From Baylisascaris procyonis (Eukaryota; Nematoda; Chromadorea; Rhabditida; Ascarididae), in assembly GCA_037389465.1 (NCBI GenBank), contig JAZARR010000272.1, positions 552,501 through 616,500 on the forward strand: a stretch of DNA of 64,000 bases, given 5' to 3'. The notes under the pieces are model-generated. The model was not told the DNA's origin, searched no databases, and worked only from the letters and a program-made list of their open reading frames with translations. Within the stretch, counting starts at the first letter, position 1; each line of letters opens with the position of its first letter. A program made the translations under genes and the position numbers. This document shows, piece after piece, positions 26,888-37,900 of this stretch.

Positions 26888-27186
26888 ATGATAGAGAGAG
26901 AGAGAGAGAAAGAGAAAGAGAAAGAGAAAGAGAAAGAGAAAGAGAAAGAGAAAGAGAAAGAGAAAGAGAAAGAGAAAGAGAAAGAGAAAGAGAAAGAGAA
27001 AGAGAAAGAGAAAGAGAAAGAGAAAGAGAAAGAGAAAGAGAAAGAGAAAGAGAAAGAGAAAGAGAAAGAGAAAGAGAAAGAGAAAGAGAAAGAGAAAGAG
27101 AAAGAGAAAGAGAAAGAGAAAGAGAAAGAGAAAGAGAAAGAGAAAGAGAAAGAGAAAGAGAAGAGAGAGAGAAGAGAAAGAGAGAA

Positions 27187-27217
<31 letters not shown>

Positions 27218-27305
27218 AAGAGAAAGAGAGAGAAGAGAGAGAAAGAGAGAGAAAGAGAAAGAGAAAAGAGAAAGAGAAAGAGAGAGAAAAGAGAGAAAAA
27301 GAGAG

Positions 27306-27342
<37 letters not shown>

Positions 27343-27464
27343 AAGAGAAAGAGAGAAAGAGAAAAAGAGAAAAGAGAGAAAGAGAAAAGAGAAAAGAGAG
27401 AAAAGAGAAAAGAAAAAAGAGAGAAAGAGGAAAGAGAAAAAGAGAAAAACATAGAAAGAGAAAG
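26888..27464. repeat. (GAGAAA)n hexanucleotide microsatellite
   Basis: A short GA run is followed by about 45 near-perfect GAGAAA units to roughly 27160, then by degenerating GA/GAAA variants to about 27464. Both strands are open, giving Lys-Glu repeats on plus and Leu-Ser/Phe-Ser repeats on minus. These are repeat artefacts, not genes. The purine-only strand could form triplex or other non-B DNA. Confidence 0.97.
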
Positions 27465-30317
27465 GTTCGATAGAAAATAAGGTGAGAGTTTGGAAAAATA
27501 AAAACGATGCGAAAACTTATTGAATTTGTCTATTTTCTCAGTGATCGAAAGGGGTATGACAACAATTGCTGTAATATGCACCCTTTGCAGTTCCAGACGT
27601 CATGTTAATGTGCGGTTTATATAACTGCTTGCTCAAGTCTTTCACGAATGACTGTTCACAGTTTCATCACTCGCAAAATGCCCCATTAATGAAAAATTTC
27701 TATGCAATTTAGGTATTATCTCTATCCTTCTCGGAGTATAGAGATAAGTGGAAAGTTGGGCATTCTAATTGCCGAATATGCAAACCGAATGTCTTCAGTG
27801 GCATTCGAGTTCAAATTTCTGCATAAATAGATGCATAAACACGTATGTGCATAAAGACGGTATTGCCATAATGAGCGTGGCAATGCAATTTCACAAAGGC
27901 ACATGGAAAACATATTCATAAAGAAAATCGTCAAAACACGGATTTTTTTTCAATGAATCTCATCGGCAGAAGATTCTGTGCACATAATCTCTTCTATAGT
28001 TCCGTTAGAAACGCCCGTGACAGCTCCTACAGTAAGAGTAAAATGATGTATATGGTGGCGTGTTTTTCATGAGACACCCGCTGTCGTTGATAGAGAATGC
28101 TTCGCTTCTGCGATTGAATCTTAAGCGTTGAACAAAATAGCTCAAAATTTCCTACTTTTTTATCTCAAACTATGAAAAATTTTCCATCGTAAATCAACTT
28201 CATCAACTGGAATAGAAATTTCATCAAGATTAAACTCATTCTGCCTAGGTAGCAAAGTCAAATAGCAGTCGCACGTGGTCGAGACTCATCGAAAAAATCC
28301 ATATCGCTGTTCAAGGTGCACCATAAAATATGAAGCTCAAATTCAAGCTCAAGTTCAAAACGGGTAAACAGTTCAACAACAGTAATATAACAATGAGCGG
28401 TTTTCCAGAAGAGGCCGGCGAATGTCACAGTGCATCCTCAAAAAAAAAAACCTCAACGACGATTTACAAATCGCATTTGTTGAGACGGTCAAACTCGTTT
28501 TCGAACGACTAAGGAAATGAAATTCCCCAAGAATGAAAACAATACGCTCAAACATCGCCACCAGCCGTCTCATCAGCTGTCGCAACGGAACGATGTTATA
28601 TCAACAAAATGCAAATGTCATGTCCTGCTGCTTTCTAGATGCTCAAATCAAACGTCTTCCTATATGTGCAGGAAAAAAGTCTCCGGTGTACCTAAAATCG
28701 TACATGTACACAGGTGTACCCGGTAAAAAAATAATAAATCCCGTTACAGGGAATAAAAAATCAAGTAGTCATTGATCTTCATCCAATCCTCTCCGCTGTC
28801 CCGGTGTTATGCCCTCAGTGACCAGTTACCCAGAACTTTTAAAGAATGATTCGTCACTTGTGGACATGCCTCTTTTTACCTCCTCTAAATATTTTACGCA
28901 TCAATCGTCTACTATTCCCTTGGCTAATGTTTACGCAATTAACGCTACTCATCAAGGAAATGAGAAGTAAAACTAAAATTGCAGCTATAAATTATTAGTC
29001 GAAATCGTCGAAAGCACGTTCAAGTTAACAGAGTATAGAAGCAGGATATGCGCTCCTATATTCTCGTCCATTAAATTGATCGGTGTTGTGTGGCGCAAAA
29101 AAAATATCGTAAAACATACACAGTATTCCATTTACATTTTAACCGCATTGACTCCTTTATGAATTTTTACGGATTCGTTTTTGTGATCGAACTGCATAAA
29201 AATAGTGATCCAAGCGATCGTAAAATACAGGCAAATTCTTGAGATCATATGTATGCCTATAGCTCCATTAGAAATCAACGGTCCAATTTGACAGTCGTCT
29301 GTCACTAACGCTCACTAGACTCATCAAATTTCATAACTGACAACTCGAATTGCTCCCGAATCGAAACTATCGAAGACATACACCCTCACGCATGGTTCAA
29401 TCATAATGCACTCTCCAAATGCAAATTTCTAAAAACGCATCGTAAATGCGGAGCAGTAGGAAAAATTAGGGAAATCGAACTGAGTAAGTGGCTAAGTAGA
29501 CAATCTGAGATGGCACTCCATCTAGCGTTAAGATGCTACTGCAATATTCTGGACTGTGGCACATCCGGCCCACCAATGAAGCCTTGCAAAAGAATAGAGA
29601 ATGAATGAATGCATTGAATGTGCATGAGTCTGCTGCCCACTAAGCGTTCCCACAAATCAATACAATGCGCAGCACGCCTTTGACACTAATCGCGCATCTA
29701 CCCTCCTTTCTGCATCTTCCTCTCAATAGCAACGCTTTCCCTATGTTTGCAGCCTACGTCGAGACAATAAGAAGGTCTGCATAAAAAGTTTCCCAATATT
29801 CGTTTGTGAGAGAGTGACTACCAGGCAAAAGAGGGGCCAAACTTAGTTTACTGTAACGACTACCTCCTGAGTTTGCCGTTTTTTTCTAATTTGTTCATGG
29901 ATAGTACAAGCGGAGGAAGATTAGTTTATCGTTATCATATTTATTTATCATTAAGTGGCATGAAGCAACAAAATGGATACTTAGTTGTACAATAGCAGCA
30001 ATGCTTCGTTCAAAGTTTTCCCTCTGAGAATGGCCAAGCGTTGCATTTTTGTGTTGCATTTTTCGCCTTATTTTTATCCAGTTAAAAATTATTCGCAATT
30101 GGGATTCAATACGTACAAGTCGCAAGTTTGATTACCGTTAGCAGCATAGAGTGTTTGGAGATGCTGAAGTTACTGTGCCTGAACCATTCTTGTAAGTCAT
30201 GTTAACCTCATTTCCTTATTGACAAACGCTTCCGTGACTCTGAACAAGCTTTTATGGAAGATTCGAACTTACTAAGCTTTGCACCGAATGATATAAAGCG
30301 CCTGTTGACAGAGCGTA
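27465..30317. other. Non-coding stretch
   Basis: No exon, RNA gene or mobile element could be supported in this stretch on either strand. Confidence 0.4.
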
Positions 30318-31001
30318 TCTGAGCTACTCCACAACAACGTTAAGGGTCTTGTTAGTGAGGTAAATACGCTGGAAAATTTCTTAACCAATAATCGCATCAG
30401 CTTTTGCTTCGAGCACCAAACCTGAGGTATCGAGCAGCTTTCATATGGATTTAAAAAAGTGCAACTGGATATCAGCAAACGCGTTGATTAGTTGTCTGGA
30501 TTGACGAAACTTTTGGCTGATAACATCGATATTAATGATTCATATGAAAAGTTTCGTTCACTTATTAACGTTTTGGTCGAAATCAGAGCAACAAACGAAG
30601 TCAACTGAAGGAGCCAGAATATCGTAGCGATCTGCGTCAACAAAATCTTTTGTGAGTAGGTTGGGGTAACCGAGATTCCTGGTTGATATTTCAAAATGGC
30701 TATGAAAATTGTCGCAAACACACTTTCAGTTATGCCAAAAATCGAAGTACTCAACAGGATATTATGCATCTGAAAATACATTTATGAAAAAGTAAATTAG
30801 TCGAAACTGAGTTTTCAGCAGAGTGTTACCCCCTCAAAAGTTGCCTCGGAGAGATCGTAGCCAATAACATCTTTGAAGGCTAAATGTTAGCGAAATTGTC
30901 ACTCAAGGTTGCTGGGCGAACAATGGTGCAAAAACGATTTTCCGACGACAAATGAATACATCCCAATCTGGCTGACTACAACCCACTTTCTCTTCAGATC
31001 G
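30318..31001 (+). pseudogene. Decayed coding-like relic
   Basis: One plus-strand frame runs 228 codons with only about nine stops, all TGA or TAG and none TAA, although TAA should dominate in chance AT-rich sequence. The translation between stops is protein-like (LVSEVNTLENFLTNNR; LTKLLADNIDIND; KFRSLINVLVEIR) with hydrophobic spacing suggestive of helices or coiled coil. This pattern fits an old coding sequence that lost its frame by point mutation, perhaps from a retroelement. I do not recognise the family. Confidence 0.35.
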
Positions 31002-31447
31002 CTAGCTGGAAGCGGTAAATGATTGCCGCAAACGGTAAATGCCATAACATCCCGTCTTATCAACTCCGCTGCTATGCCCTTTTCAATTGCAATGGATGTG
31101 AACGGAATTCAATTCAAAAATGTGAATGGAATTCATATACCAGCAGTCTTCCACTTTCATAGAAAGCTTCTGAACTTTCATCACCAGTGAGACAGCACTC
31201 ACCAGCATAGGTTCAAGCAGTCATCGCGTCACGATCAACAAGTTGGCCATAGACGTCCTGCACAACTCACTACGCACGAATACGTGACAGCATCTGAGAT
31301 ATGATGAACCAATCATCGAAACTATTGATAAGGCGACAAACTTAGCTGTCAGCCGGGATGTTGTTGCGCTAGAGCCCTGTCGATATCACACAGTGTTTAT
31401 GGCGACTTATGGTTGATCATACTTTGCAATTCCTCCCCTACAAACCA

Positions 31448-31521
31448 GCCGCCATAGCTCAGTCGGTTAGAGTGTGGGTCTAATAAGCCCAAGTTCACAG
31501 GTTCGACCCTTGCCGGCGGCA
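31448..31521 (+). tRNA. tRNA-Ile(AAU)-like, array copy 1
   Basis: 74 bases folding as a cloverleaf with anticodon loop CTAATAA (anticodon AAT, isoleucine). It is the most diverged copy: the acceptor 5' strand reads GCCGCCA, the variable and T-arm region is changed (AAGTTCACAGG) so the outer T-stem pair is A-C, and a G-U pair replaces G-C. It may be a pseudogene. A TTTT lies 47 bases downstream, the nearest such signal in the array. Confidence 0.75.
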
Positions 31522-31771
31522 ACCGAAAACTCATTATCCGTTGACGGTGTCTAGAGTGGCGCTGCAATTTTCGGATCACGCGCCAACGCATTGCGCTGAA
31601 GAAGTCGTCGACAATATGCATCAGGGTACAAACGAAGCTGCCGATCGCGGCGGTTTTGCGCCAGCGTCATTGCCGACCGGCATGTTTTCACGCCAGCGCC
31701 CTCTCGAAATCATATGGTGTTTCTAATGACTTACGTTTGATCCTACCTTGCAATTCCTCCTTCGGAAATCA

Positions 31772-31845
31772 GCCGCCGTAGCTCAGTCGGTTAGAGTGTG
31801 GGTCTAATAAGCCCAAGGTCGCAGGTTCGACCCCTGCTGGCGGCA
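31772..31845 (+). tRNA. tRNA-Ile(AAU), array copy 2
   Basis: Perfect seven-pair acceptor allowing G-U (GCCGCCG with TGGCGGC), anticodon stem TGGGT/GCCCA, loop CTAATAA with anticodon AAT, T stem GCAGG/CCTGC and B-box GGTTCGACC. The D stem ends in a G-U pair (GCTC with GAGT), shared by all copies. There is no intron. No run of four T occurs within about 130 bases downstream. Confidence 0.88.
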
Positions 31846-32092
31846 ACCAAAAATTCATTATCCGTCGACGGCTTCTAGAGTGACGCTACAACTTTCGATT
31901 CAAGCGCCACGTGGTGCTGTGAAGAAATCCGTAAATATGAATCGGGCCACAAATGAAGCTGTCGATCGTGACGGTTTTGCTCCAGCCCCATTGCCGACCA
32001 GCATGTTTTCACGCCAGCGCCCTCTCGGAGTCATATGGTGTTTCTAATGACTTACGTTTGATCGTACCTTGCAATTCCTCCTTCGGAAATCA

Positions 32093-32166
32093 GCCGCCGT
32101 AGCTCAGTCGGTTAGAGTGTGGGTCTAATAAGCCCAAGGTCGCAGGTTCGACCCCTGCTGGCGGCA
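32093..32166 (+). tRNA. tRNA-Ile(AAU), array copy 3
   Basis: Identical over all 74 bases to copy 2, with intact acceptor, anticodon and T stems. The first TTTT is about 132 bases downstream, in the shared spacer. Confidence 0.88.
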
Positions 32167-32415
32167 ACCAAAAATTCATTATCCGTCGACGGCGTCTAGA
32201 GTGACGCTACAACTTTCGATTCAAGCGCCGCGTGGTGCTGTTAAGAAATCGTCGTAAATATGAATCGGGCCACAAATGAAGCTGTCGGTCGTGACGGTTT
32301 TGCTCCAGCGCCATTGCCGACCAGCATGTTTTCACGCCAGCACCCTCTCGGAGTCATATGGTGTTTCTAATGACTTACGTTTGATCGTACCTTGCAATTC
32401 CTCCTTCGGAAATCA

Positions 32416-32489
32416 GCCGCCGTAGCTCAGTCGGTTAGAGTGTGGGTCTAATAAGCCCAAGGTCGCAGGTTCGACCCCTGCTGGCGGAA
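32416..32489 (+). tRNA. tRNA-Ile(AAU), array copy 4
   Basis: Matches copies 2 and 3 except at the 3' end, where GGCGGC is GGCGGA. The first acceptor base pair (G1-C72) is therefore lost, which would be expected to weaken processing or aminoacylation. Confidence 0.8.
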
Positions 32490-32736
32490 ACCAAAAATTC
32501 ATTATCCGTCGACGGCGTCTAGAGTGATGCTGCAACTTTCGGATGAAGCGCCAACGCATTGCGATGAAGTCGTCGACAATATGCATTAGGGTACAAACGA
32601 AGCTGCCGATCGTGACGGTTTTGCGCCAGCGTTATTGCCGACCGGCATGTTTTCACGCGAGCGCCCACTCGAAATCATATGGTGTTTCTAATGACTTACG
32701 TTTGATCGTACCTTGCAATTCCTCCTTCGGAAATCA

Positions 32737-32810
32737 GCCGCCGTAGCTCAGTCGGTTAGAGTGTGGGTCTAATAAGCCCAAGGTCGCAGGTTCGACCACT
32801 GCTGGCGGCA
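32737..32810 (+). tRNA. tRNA-Ile(AAU), array copy 5
   Basis: Matches copies 2 and 3 except for a C-to-A change next to the T loop (GGTTCGACCACTGC). This breaks the innermost T-stem pair and follows the B-box. The acceptor stem is intact. Confidence 0.8.
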
Positions 32811-33114
32811 ATCAAAATTTCATTATCCGTCGACGGCTTCTAGAGTGATGCTGCAAATTTGAGATCATGCGTCAGCGCAATGCGCGCTGAAAAAGATCGT
32901 CGGAAGTATTTGTGAGCTTAGAAACGCCGCTGTCGATTGTAAAGGTTTCGTGGCAGCGCCGTTGTGGAACGGGATGTTTCTGTGCCAGGGACGCGTCGAT
33001 ACCATATAGTGTTGAATTATGTTTGATCGTATCCCAGCCTGAGGAGCGTGGGCAGGGAGACCACGAATATCAGGCATTTCACAAAATCTGCTGTATAAAT
33101 ACCGTCTCTCATAC

Positions 33115-33239
33115 TTTTCAATTCAGATTAACTCGTACTGCGAACAATCTCCCTCAGAACAGAGTTGACGTCTCTTATAGTTTTCAGTTCAGGTTAATCC
33201 ATGCTGCGAACAATCTGCCTGAGAACAGAGTTGACAGTC
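33115..33239. repeat. Two-copy ~66-bp tandem duplication
   Basis: The segments at 33115-33180 and 33181-33239 share TGCGAACAATCT and AGAACAGAGTTGAC blocks with a few substitutions. An open frame spanning both has a repeated peptide (ANNLP.NRVD), but this follows from the duplication. Confidence 0.85.
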
Positions 33240-34904
33240 GATATAATTCATTCCACTTGAAAGCTCTATGTGCACCCGCTTCGTGCTTTATGCCTCATAT
33301 GTCCGTCTTATTCATATCTGTAGGTTCCACAAATTTGTTGACTGTTCTTTGCTCTCTTTTTTCTTACTGCTTTTATGTGAATATACTTAATTCATTTATA
33401 ATTGCATTTGCCGATGTCGTGCTGATGTATGTTCGTCAGTGCTCTATGGTTTTCCTTATCCATATGAATAAAGACGATTCAATAGAATTCACTTCAAATT
33501 ACATTGTCAGGTGAAGAACCTTTAGCTCGAAATCACTGCAATGTCGCTACTGAAATTTGATTTGATTCTTTGAAGTAAAATTATGCACGGCTTTTTCAGA
33601 TGTTCCGTTCTCGGAAATGTTCCATTTTATCTCTCTGCTAGTCAACGTGACATTTTCCCCACCAGCTTGCCAAAAACACCGCCAAAACATGTTCTGCATT
33701 ATTTTGGCTTTCGTGTTCTAAGAACCTGGGATCTGTTTCTTAGCGATTACTTAATACATCGAATTCCTTCATCTTTCAAACAGCGGTTACGTTGTTCTAA
33801 TCTTCACACCCTGTTGCTTCTGGTATGTGCGAACCCCGAGACTTTTTATCTTTATTCGGCTGGATGCTTTCGGGACATTTTTATCCTCTTTGTTTTTATC
33901 TTCCGTTGTACTCTTTGTTTTCAGACCCGTTGTGAGGATTGTGGCTTGAGGAAATGCGGGGGGGGGGGAGGGAAAGGAGGCAGGAAAAAGGAGAGAATCA
34001 GAAATCTCTCGTGAACGATGTATTGCAGAAGGAAATGAACACAATTTTTAGCAAATTCTGCAAAAAATCAAAACAAAAGCGAGTTGGACTGCGACACCGT
34101 AAAATGTTCCGGGAAAGATGAGTGTTTTAAATGAAAGGCATGGTTTCAGTTGGTTCCCGCCAGCACTCTTGACATAAACATGACTACTTTTCTGAGTTCT
34201 TGGAGGGTGATTTTAAGTTAAGAAATGAGCTAAAAATATCGATGATACCGCAGTAGTCAACAAGTATTCCACTTGTACCATCTTCATCCGACCGATCAAC
34301 AGTGTCATCAGGGAACAGCTTCTTACAATCCTTTTATGCTATGGAATAATTGCCGAACCAAGAAACGTTCTATTGCTAGCATTGACAGAAATTCTGAAAA
34401 AATGTCGGGGCGGCGTCGAGACGAACCTCCCCCTCCCCCTCACTGCTTCGACGTAGATGTAGCCAGCAGCTACATGTACGCTTGTGCACATCTAAGCAGC
34501 TTCACAACAGCTTGTAAAAATTGTGTCCAGCTTCACGAATGAATGAAGTTTCACTTCTGCTGTGAACTCCAGACTGTTACTCATCGAGAAGGTGTCTATC
34601 GACTGCATCATAATTTCGAGGTTTTGGTAATGACAGTCCAGGAGAACCCATTTCCGCCTATCTGTGTGATTGTAGATCGGACTTCGCATGAGGTTTTCTG
34701 AGAGTGTGCATTTGTTTTTCAAGTGGTGTAGAAGTATACATAGGGCGTTGAACACCTGTTATTTTTAACTCTTGTTTAAAAATTGTTAAATGCGTATATT
34801 CTTTTCTAATGTCATTAAAAACGCGCGTTGTTTGATTTATGTGTGTTGAATGAGTGGTACTCTTAAATGCTTGCCAGGTTTCGCTGATAGACTGAGAGTA
34901 AACG
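33240..34904. other. Upstream region of the NAT10 gene
   Basis: This is the 5' flank of the NAT10 gene. It holds a G11 homopolymer at 33958-33968. Long plus-strand frames here are not supported by any family resemblance. No core promoter or trans-splice site could be assigned with confidence, although CCAGGTTT just upstream of the ATG is a possible acceptor region. Confidence 0.4.
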
Positions 34905-37900
34905 ATGGTACGTACGAAGCTGGATAACAGGATTCGCATTATCATCGAAAATGGTGTTGCGAAAGGCCATCGTTCTATGTTTGTTATTGTCGGCGATAAA
35001 GGTAGAGATCAGGTATGTTCCTTTTTTTCGAGCAAAGGGTGATGACTCGTCAAAAGAATATCAAGGCATTTGTGTTTCTATAATCGCGAGAAGCATAGGG
35101 AATGAAGCTGGGGCGTGGTTGAGTCGTGAAGTGGGTTTATGCTGGTGTGATGTATGTTGATGACGGATATACGTACTAGAAATTCCCACTTTCACTGTTA
35201 TATCTATTCTGTATGAATGTTTCGATGGCGATGCCATCCTGACGATCACTGCCGATTGTCATTTTACCTTAGAAAATGGCGTTAAGCCCGCACGTAAAGT
35301 AATGCAAAGGAGAAATGCGCATTCAAATGAATGATAGCCGTCAAAAGAATGATTCTCAGCATGTGTCTACATGTCTTGTTCGGACTAGTGATAGATGGAC
35401 CACCGATACAATTATTTGCAATAAACTGCGCTAAAAAAATTGAAAAAATGGATTCACAATTACGGATTGTGTTCGCATGCAATTAATATAGTTAAAAAAT
35501 AATAATAATTATATTTGATGGGCTTTGTAATTCGGTATCAATGAGCGACAGTTCAGAAGACCTCTTGTTAGGGATGTAAATTTCAAGATAAAGGATCGGC
35601 TGACAAAGATACAGGTACATAGTCAGCGAGAAACATTGTAACCAGATTTGATGTCATCATTTGAAAACTTATTCGGATAACCTCCTTGGGGGTCTATTTA
35701 GTCTAATACTTCCGCTCCTCCCATCCATACCCCTCCCTCCCACTCCTTCTTCCTCACCGTCAGGCTGCACTTTTTGAGGTGGACCACAACGCTGTTAGCT
35801 TTAGATGTCGCGGTATTCCGAGGTGAATGAAGAGCCTGCATCCTTCTGTCGTCACGTGTTTAAACAGGCTGCCTTTCTTTTAAGGTAGTGATTCTTCATC
35901 ACATTTTATCGAAGGCAACAGTAGCTGCTCGACCATCGGTGCTTTGGTGCTATAAAAAAGAACTCGGCTTCTCTTCGCATCGTAAGAAACGAATGAAAGA
36001 ATTGAAGAAGAAGATTCGTAGCGGTCACATGGATGTGAAGGTACTTTTTCATATTTTACTTCATGCAGCATTCTTTATTATCGTGTGGATAGATTTATAT
36101 GCAAAGTGGAATGAAAGACGGAGCGGTTGCGGGGAATTAAGTTCCCCTCCCTCCTTCCCCTCATCCTCCCCATCCACGCTAATCTTGCATTCTGATTTTC
36201 GAAAGTTTTTTTTAAAGTTTTTCGATTTTTTCACCCTAGTTTTCCTGTGGAAGAAAGTTCTTTACTCCGGCAAACTTTATTCCAATTAATTTATGAAATT
36301 CCAAGGTGTGTCCTTTACCTTTCCTCCTTCTGCACGTAAAATGAATCGCCTCTGCAAGCACAGCTATCTCTCTAAACGTTTATAATGCCTGCTGTTCATA
36401 TAGCTGCTCATTTGCGCCATCTGGGTAGTGCACAGTGGTGATAGTAACCATCGGAGAATTTTCTACCGTCCAAAATGCGGTTCCACCTCTTTTCGGTTCT
36501 TTCCTCATTTATAAACGAAGCTCGGCTTTTTACGATTGCAGGAAAGCTGATTTTTTAAGCCAATCTTTCCGGTCTGTAACTGACCAGCATTTTAGACGCC
36601 ATTTGCTTCCTGCTGACTTCCAGTTGCATACTAGCATTTTCGGTCAGTTGCCGACCGAAAGAATTTCGATCACTTACCATCATCAAAGCACGGTCCCTAC
36701 TTGTAAAAAGCACCCTCTTCTGACATACTTTTTGCTCAGGTGGAGAGTGCAAAGGAAAAGGCTCCAATTTCTGTATCACACTCATACTTCCTGTTGGGTT
36801 AGGATCGCGTTGTTACAGCAGCAGTAAATAACCGATGCCAATCGCAAATGATATCGGAATGCTGCACATTGAATCGTCGGTGATTTTATGCTAATTTTTA
36901 AGCACAAATGCTAAACTGCATTTCGAGCACTATATTTCTTGAACAAGACATTTATTTTTGTTTATTTGCCAATTTTCTTGGATGTCACATTTTTTTTCTG
37001 ACGATTACTTTTTGGTGAACTGTTGTTTCTACTGGTAGTTTATATATTCGTTAATCTATATTAGCCTCTCATATCATGTTTTTGCAGCAAAAAAATGCAA
37101 CGTTTCATCCCTTGTTTCGAGAAGAAATTATATAGATAACAATATTACGTAAATTTCTTTGAGGCGACGAGTCACTCCGCAAGAGTGGTTTGTATAAAAA
37201 TTAAACTAGAATACTCGAACCTCAATAAATTGCCTTTTTTAAGTAGTCGGCACAAGAACGCAGGAAAGTAAAATCCTTGAAGCATTCTTCGTAAAAGGTC
37301 ATTAAAAATGGTGAAAAATACATAGTGTGATGCAACTCGGCCTGGAGCACACCAATTTGAAATCTAAATATTTCAGCTGTGAAAGAGGTGATCTGCTATA
37401 CGGAGAAGAGGTCTCATATTTAGATTCAGGCGTTCGTGCAATACTTTCAAAGGCATACTGTTTCCACAAGTCTAACTCTTTTTCACGTGGCCGTGGTCCT
37501 GTAGTAACTTTGAATGAAGGCATTTACAGGAATTTGTCATGCAACTAGTAGCTTTAAGCTGGCGAAGAATTTAATTTCTCTTTCGGAGTGGGTTGAATTT
37601 AGACTCATCTTATTATTAATAAGAGTGAAATATGTCACGACCGTGCAGTGAAGTTTGTTGATTGAGAAGGTCCGTTGCTTCGTGGTATTATAAGAGATTT
37701 TCTCGTGAATCTCACATATCTGACGCATGTCCGGAGTGCGATTTTGTTGAAGCCGTTGTTTTCATTGCAGGATGATCCATTCGAGTTGTTCATTTCTTCA
37801 ACGCATATTCATTATTGTTACTACTCAGAGACGCACAAAATTCTCGGAAATACTTTTGGAATGCTCGTCTTGCAGATCTATTTCATTGTGAAACATTATT

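Larger units (their letters stand above)
31240..33025. repeat. Tandem array of ~322-bp units carrying tRNA-Ile
   Basis: Five direct repeats start their tRNA at 31448, 31772, 32093, 32416 and 32737, a period of 321-324 bp. The spacers are shared too, for example ATTATCCGTCGACGG after the tRNA, CATGTTTTCACGCCAG mid-unit, and TTGCAATTCCTCC just before the next tRNA. A degenerate spacer precedes the first copy (about 31240-31447), and another without a tRNA follows the last (about 32811-33025). Middle units are the most alike and end units the most diverged, as expected for unequal crossing-over. Confidence 0.92.

Noticed and set aside
26871..27581. Long open frames (236 codons minus, 188 codons plus) over the GAGAAA tract
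   Set aside because: They are pure products of a hexanucleotide repeat, giving Leu-Ser or Lys-Glu repeats on opposite strands.
31240..33025. Considered as a CRISPR array because of regular spacing
   Set aside because: The period is ~322 bp with conserved spacers and tRNA genes in an intron-bearing eukaryotic genome; it is a tandem tRNA array.
32912..33514. 200-codon plus-strand ORF after the tRNA array
   Set aside because: It spans a degenerate array spacer and a tandem duplication, has no domain-like segment, and its repeated peptide follows from the duplication.
33583..34014. 143-codon plus-strand ORF upstream of NAT10
   Set aside because: Ends in a G-rich low-complexity segment, and nothing in it resembles a known domain.
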